DNA of 34,910 nt, from NCBI GenBank assembly GCA_964383905.1, contig CAYLJO010000041.1, positions 1 through 34,910 on the forward strand. The letters run 5' to 3'. The notes below the pieces were generated by a model. That model saw nothing but the letters and a program-made list of their open reading frames with translations, had not been told where the DNA came from and searched no databases. This document shows, in pieces, positions 33,304 through 34,910 of the stretch (position 1 is its first letter; every line of letters starts with the position of its first letter). This DNA comes from CAYLJO01 sp964383905 (GTDB lineage: Bacteria > Acidobacteriota > Blastocatellia > Pyrinomonadales > Pyrinomonadaceae). A program made the translations under genes and the position numbers.

Positions 33304-33712
33304 TTACACATGCCTACCGGTATGCACCGGTATTAAGATTACCAGAAAAATTAACACTGTTGCCGCCTTAGAAGCAAAGGAGCAGCGACTGAGTCTGATC
33401 GAAATTGTCCCTTATTTATCCCAGGAAGCCGGTGGGGTGAGATTTCCCCATGAAGAGTGCCACGGTGCGGGCGGATCATACTCGAAAGGCTGGTCGGGTA
33501 CGAAGTCAAACAGGCGGGCTATCCGCACTGCACGCTGATTCGAGATGGCTTCGTGCTTCTAAACCTCAGTCAGTCGGTGGTATGGAAGAAAGTGGAAGGA
33601 GTAGGTGGAAAGAAGCTTTCCAGTCATGTCAATGCTGCACAGCCGGGCCTCAAGGTAAGATCACCCGGTTCCTGGAACCGGGTGATCGATCTGATTACCT
33701 TATATCTCAGCC
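33304..33712. other. Intergenic region upstream of clpA
   Basis: About 410 bases without a confident gene. A plus frame (33457 onward) has a protein-like patch (GYEVKQAGYPHCTLIRDG) but no family or ribosome-binding site, so it could be a fragment. The palindromic hairpin at 33659-33687 is listed separately. Confidence 0.4.
33659..33687. terminator. Strong 13-bp hairpin, possible terminator
   Basis: GATCACCCGGTTC and GAACCGGGTGATC are exact reverse complements separated by CTG. It lies just downstream of the 3' end of the minus-strand secreted-protein gene. It is not followed by a clean T-run on either strand, so termination is only suggested. Confidence 0.45.
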
Positions 33713-34126
33713 TTAGTAGCGGTGATTGCGGATCTTGTACGTATAGAGTGCCGATCCGGCCGCGCCGAGTAGTGTACCGATGGCCGCTCCACGTCCCCCA
33801 CCGATCGCACCGCCGATCGCCGCGCCTCCCGCCGCACCCATCGCCGTCGTCAGCTTATCCCGATGCTTATCCCAGAAGCTCCGGTTGTCATAACCGTTAT
33901 AGTCGTAATAGGCGTTGCGCTGGCGGTCGTTGTACGCATTATCAATAACGCGCGAGCGGTCGTAATCTCTTGGGTTACTGCGGTTATAATTGTCTCTGCG
34001 GTCAGCATTGCGATCACGCGAGTAACCTTGATCCCCATAATTCCTGTTGCGTCCCTGGGCTGTCGCCGGCAGTGCCATCATCCCTAAAAGTACCAAGCTT
34101 AAGATTGCTGCAATAAATTTTTTCAT
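33713..34126 (-). CDS. Secreted glycine-zipper protein
   Basis: A 137-residue protein starting MKKFIAAILSLVLLGMMALPATAQ, a clear Sec signal peptide. The mature part is rich in Asn, Arg, Asp and Tyr (NRNYGDQGYSRDRN). It ends with a glycine-zipper segment (GAAGGAAIGGAIGGGRGAAI), which can pack in or on membranes, as in YMGG-like and Slp-type proteins. Function unknown. An AGGAGGTTTGATC ribosome-binding site precedes this ATG, so the start is secure. Confidence 0.82.
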   Translation of the reverse strand: MKKFIAAILSLVLLGMMALPATAQGRNRNYGDQGYSRDRNADRRDNYNRSNPRDYDRSRVIDNAYNDRQRNAYYDYNGYDNRSFWDKHRDKLTTAMGAAGGAAIGGAIGGGRGAAIGTLLGAAGSALYTYKIRNHRY

Positions 34127-34377
34127 GATCAAACCTCCTGGCCTTTCCTGATACAAGCCACATGCCAGAGCTATGATATTCGTGTGCGTTTGTCCGCCTC
34201 TTCCGTAAACCTTGTAAACACCTGACTAAGCCCGCACCCCTTCTTGTATACGGCTGCGGTTTCTTAAAGTTATGAAGCAAAACGTCGATGGTATGAAGCT
34301 TTTGAGCCACTTTTTCTGTTGAAACTTTGATAGGACGTAAGCGAATATGTGGGCAGGGGAATTGACAACGATACTAC

Positions 34378-34578
34378 ATGAAAAACCCTGATCAGGCCGC
34401 ACAACTCCAGGCCGAAGCCATGAAAGCCATCAGAGAGGCTACCGAACTATTGAAGCGAGTAGCCGAATTAATCCAATCAGGTAAGATCAGCGAAGCGCTG
34501 GAACTGCAAAAACAGGCCGAAGAGAAGCAAATTAAATCACGCAGGCTCATCGAGAGAGCAAGTCATTTGGCTAAGTGA
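34378..34578 (+). CDS. Small coiled-coil protein
   Basis: A 66-residue, almost entirely helical protein (MKNPDQAAQLQAEAMKAIRE, then heptads to the end) with a charged, leucine-containing amphipathic pattern. It resembles tetratricopeptide-like or MIT-type helices only loosely (KISEALELQKQAEEKQ). Function unknown. It stands alone on the plus strand between clpS and the glycine-zipper gene. Confidence 0.5.
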   Translation: MKNPDQAAQLQAEAMKAIREATELLKRVAELIQSGKISEALELQKQAEEKQIKSRRLIERASHLAK

Positions 34579-34643
34579 GTATGAGCCTCTCACTCAACCG
34601 GCCCCCCTTGTATCCTGGTACGCGGTATGTAGAGCACTTACGA

Positions 34644-34910
34644 TCAGTTCTCCTCTATCGTGCAGAGCAGGGGAAACTCATTCGCCTGCGCCAGACTTGT
34701 GACCTTTGCTACTTTCATCTCGGCAATCTCATAAGTGTAAATTCCTGCAACGCCGACGCCCTCGGTATGCACTTTAAGCATGATCGTAATGGCGTCACTT
34801 TCCGAGCGCTGAAACACCGTCTGTAAGATGAAAACAACGAACTCCATCGTCGTAAAATCGTCATTATGAATCATGACCTTGTAAAGCGGCGGCTTCTTAA
34901 GCCGTACCTC
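34644..34910 (-). CDS. clpS: ClpS adaptor, partial (5' end beyond the window)
   Basis: The visible 88 codons read EVRLKKPPLYKVMIHNDDFT, then TMEFVVFILQTVF, MLKVHTEGVGVAGIYTYEIAE and a final helix. YKVMIHNDDFTTMEFVV is the ClpS signature, with the acidic pocket that binds N-terminal Leu, Phe, Trp and Tyr. The start lies beyond the right edge. It is on the same strand as clpA and aat, which complete the N-degron pathway. Confidence 0.95.
   Translation of the reverse strand, partial: EVRLKKPPLYKVMIHNDDFTTMEFVVFILQTVFQRSESDAITIMLKVHTEGVGVAGIYTYEIAEMKVAKVTSLAQANEFPLLCTIEEN

Noticed and set aside
33457..33948. Plus-strand frame of 163 codons upstream of clpA
   Set aside because: Its second half is antisense to the glycine-zipper secreted protein and there is no ribosome-binding site; only a short patch looks protein-like.

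Overview
The window looks like a chromosomal segment of a moderately GC-rich, Gram-negative bacterium. An OprP-type outer-membrane porin, several Sec signal peptides, a lipoprotein and a ClpS/ClpA/Aat cluster support this. The mix of families (XPB-Bax1 pair, DUF434, small FmdB, a MerB-like lyase) would suit an acidobacterium or a related soil lineage, but I cannot place it firmly from sequence alone.

Layout. 1-485 has no gene but holds a perfect 38-bp palindrome. 486-12717 is ordinary housekeeping and accessory sequence, mostly on the minus strand: FmdB zinc ribbon, methyltransferase, RNase Z, a transsulfuration-type PLP enzyme (+), an OprP porin, a MerB-like lyase, a DinB-like protein, secreted and small proteins, FKBP isomerase, threonine aldolase, DUF434 and MsrA. 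In the MerB-like gene an in-frame UGA sits exactly where MerB has its catalytic Cys159. The UGA is followed by a 7-bp hairpin with a GGUC loop at the SECIS position, so I read it as a selenoprotein.

12718-13573 has no convincing protein gene. It holds a good sigma70-type promoter, a terminator hairpin, and a roughly 130-nt RNA-like fold closed by an 11-bp stem and followed by seven T residues. From 13574 to 19414 there is a plus-strand array of 35 recognisable tRNA genes or tRNA-like genes. They cover every standard amino acid except valine. The array is interrupted by an HNH nuclease gene, decayed toxin-antitoxin modules and a truncated amidohydrolase. Many of the tRNAs are unorthodox: nine have C instead of U at position 33, all four leucine-anticodon tRNAs lack the long variable arm, one isoleucine-anticodon tRNA has a long arm, and two genes are badly degenerate.

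Directly downstream (19528-22519) are a Ro60/TROVE protein fused in frame to a polymerase-beta-type nucleotidyltransferase, and a second stand-alone nucleotidyltransferase of the same RlaP/YcgL kind. Taken together, the tRNA array, possible Y-like RNA, Ro60 module and two nucleotidyltransferases look like an RNA-repair or tRNA-replacement island. This is inference from gene content and order.

22559-25237 carries a MurG-like glycosyltransferase, a D-threonine-aldolase-type PLP enzyme and a DUF4186 protein. 25365-29374 (minus) is a compact DNA-processing operon: XPB helicase, Bax1 nuclease, a DEDD exonuclease and a CoiA-like nuclease. Upstream of it is ssb. 30284-34910 (minus) contains aat, clpA and the 3' part of clpS, the core of the bacterial N-degron pathway, plus a glycine-zipper secreted protein and a small coiled-coil protein.
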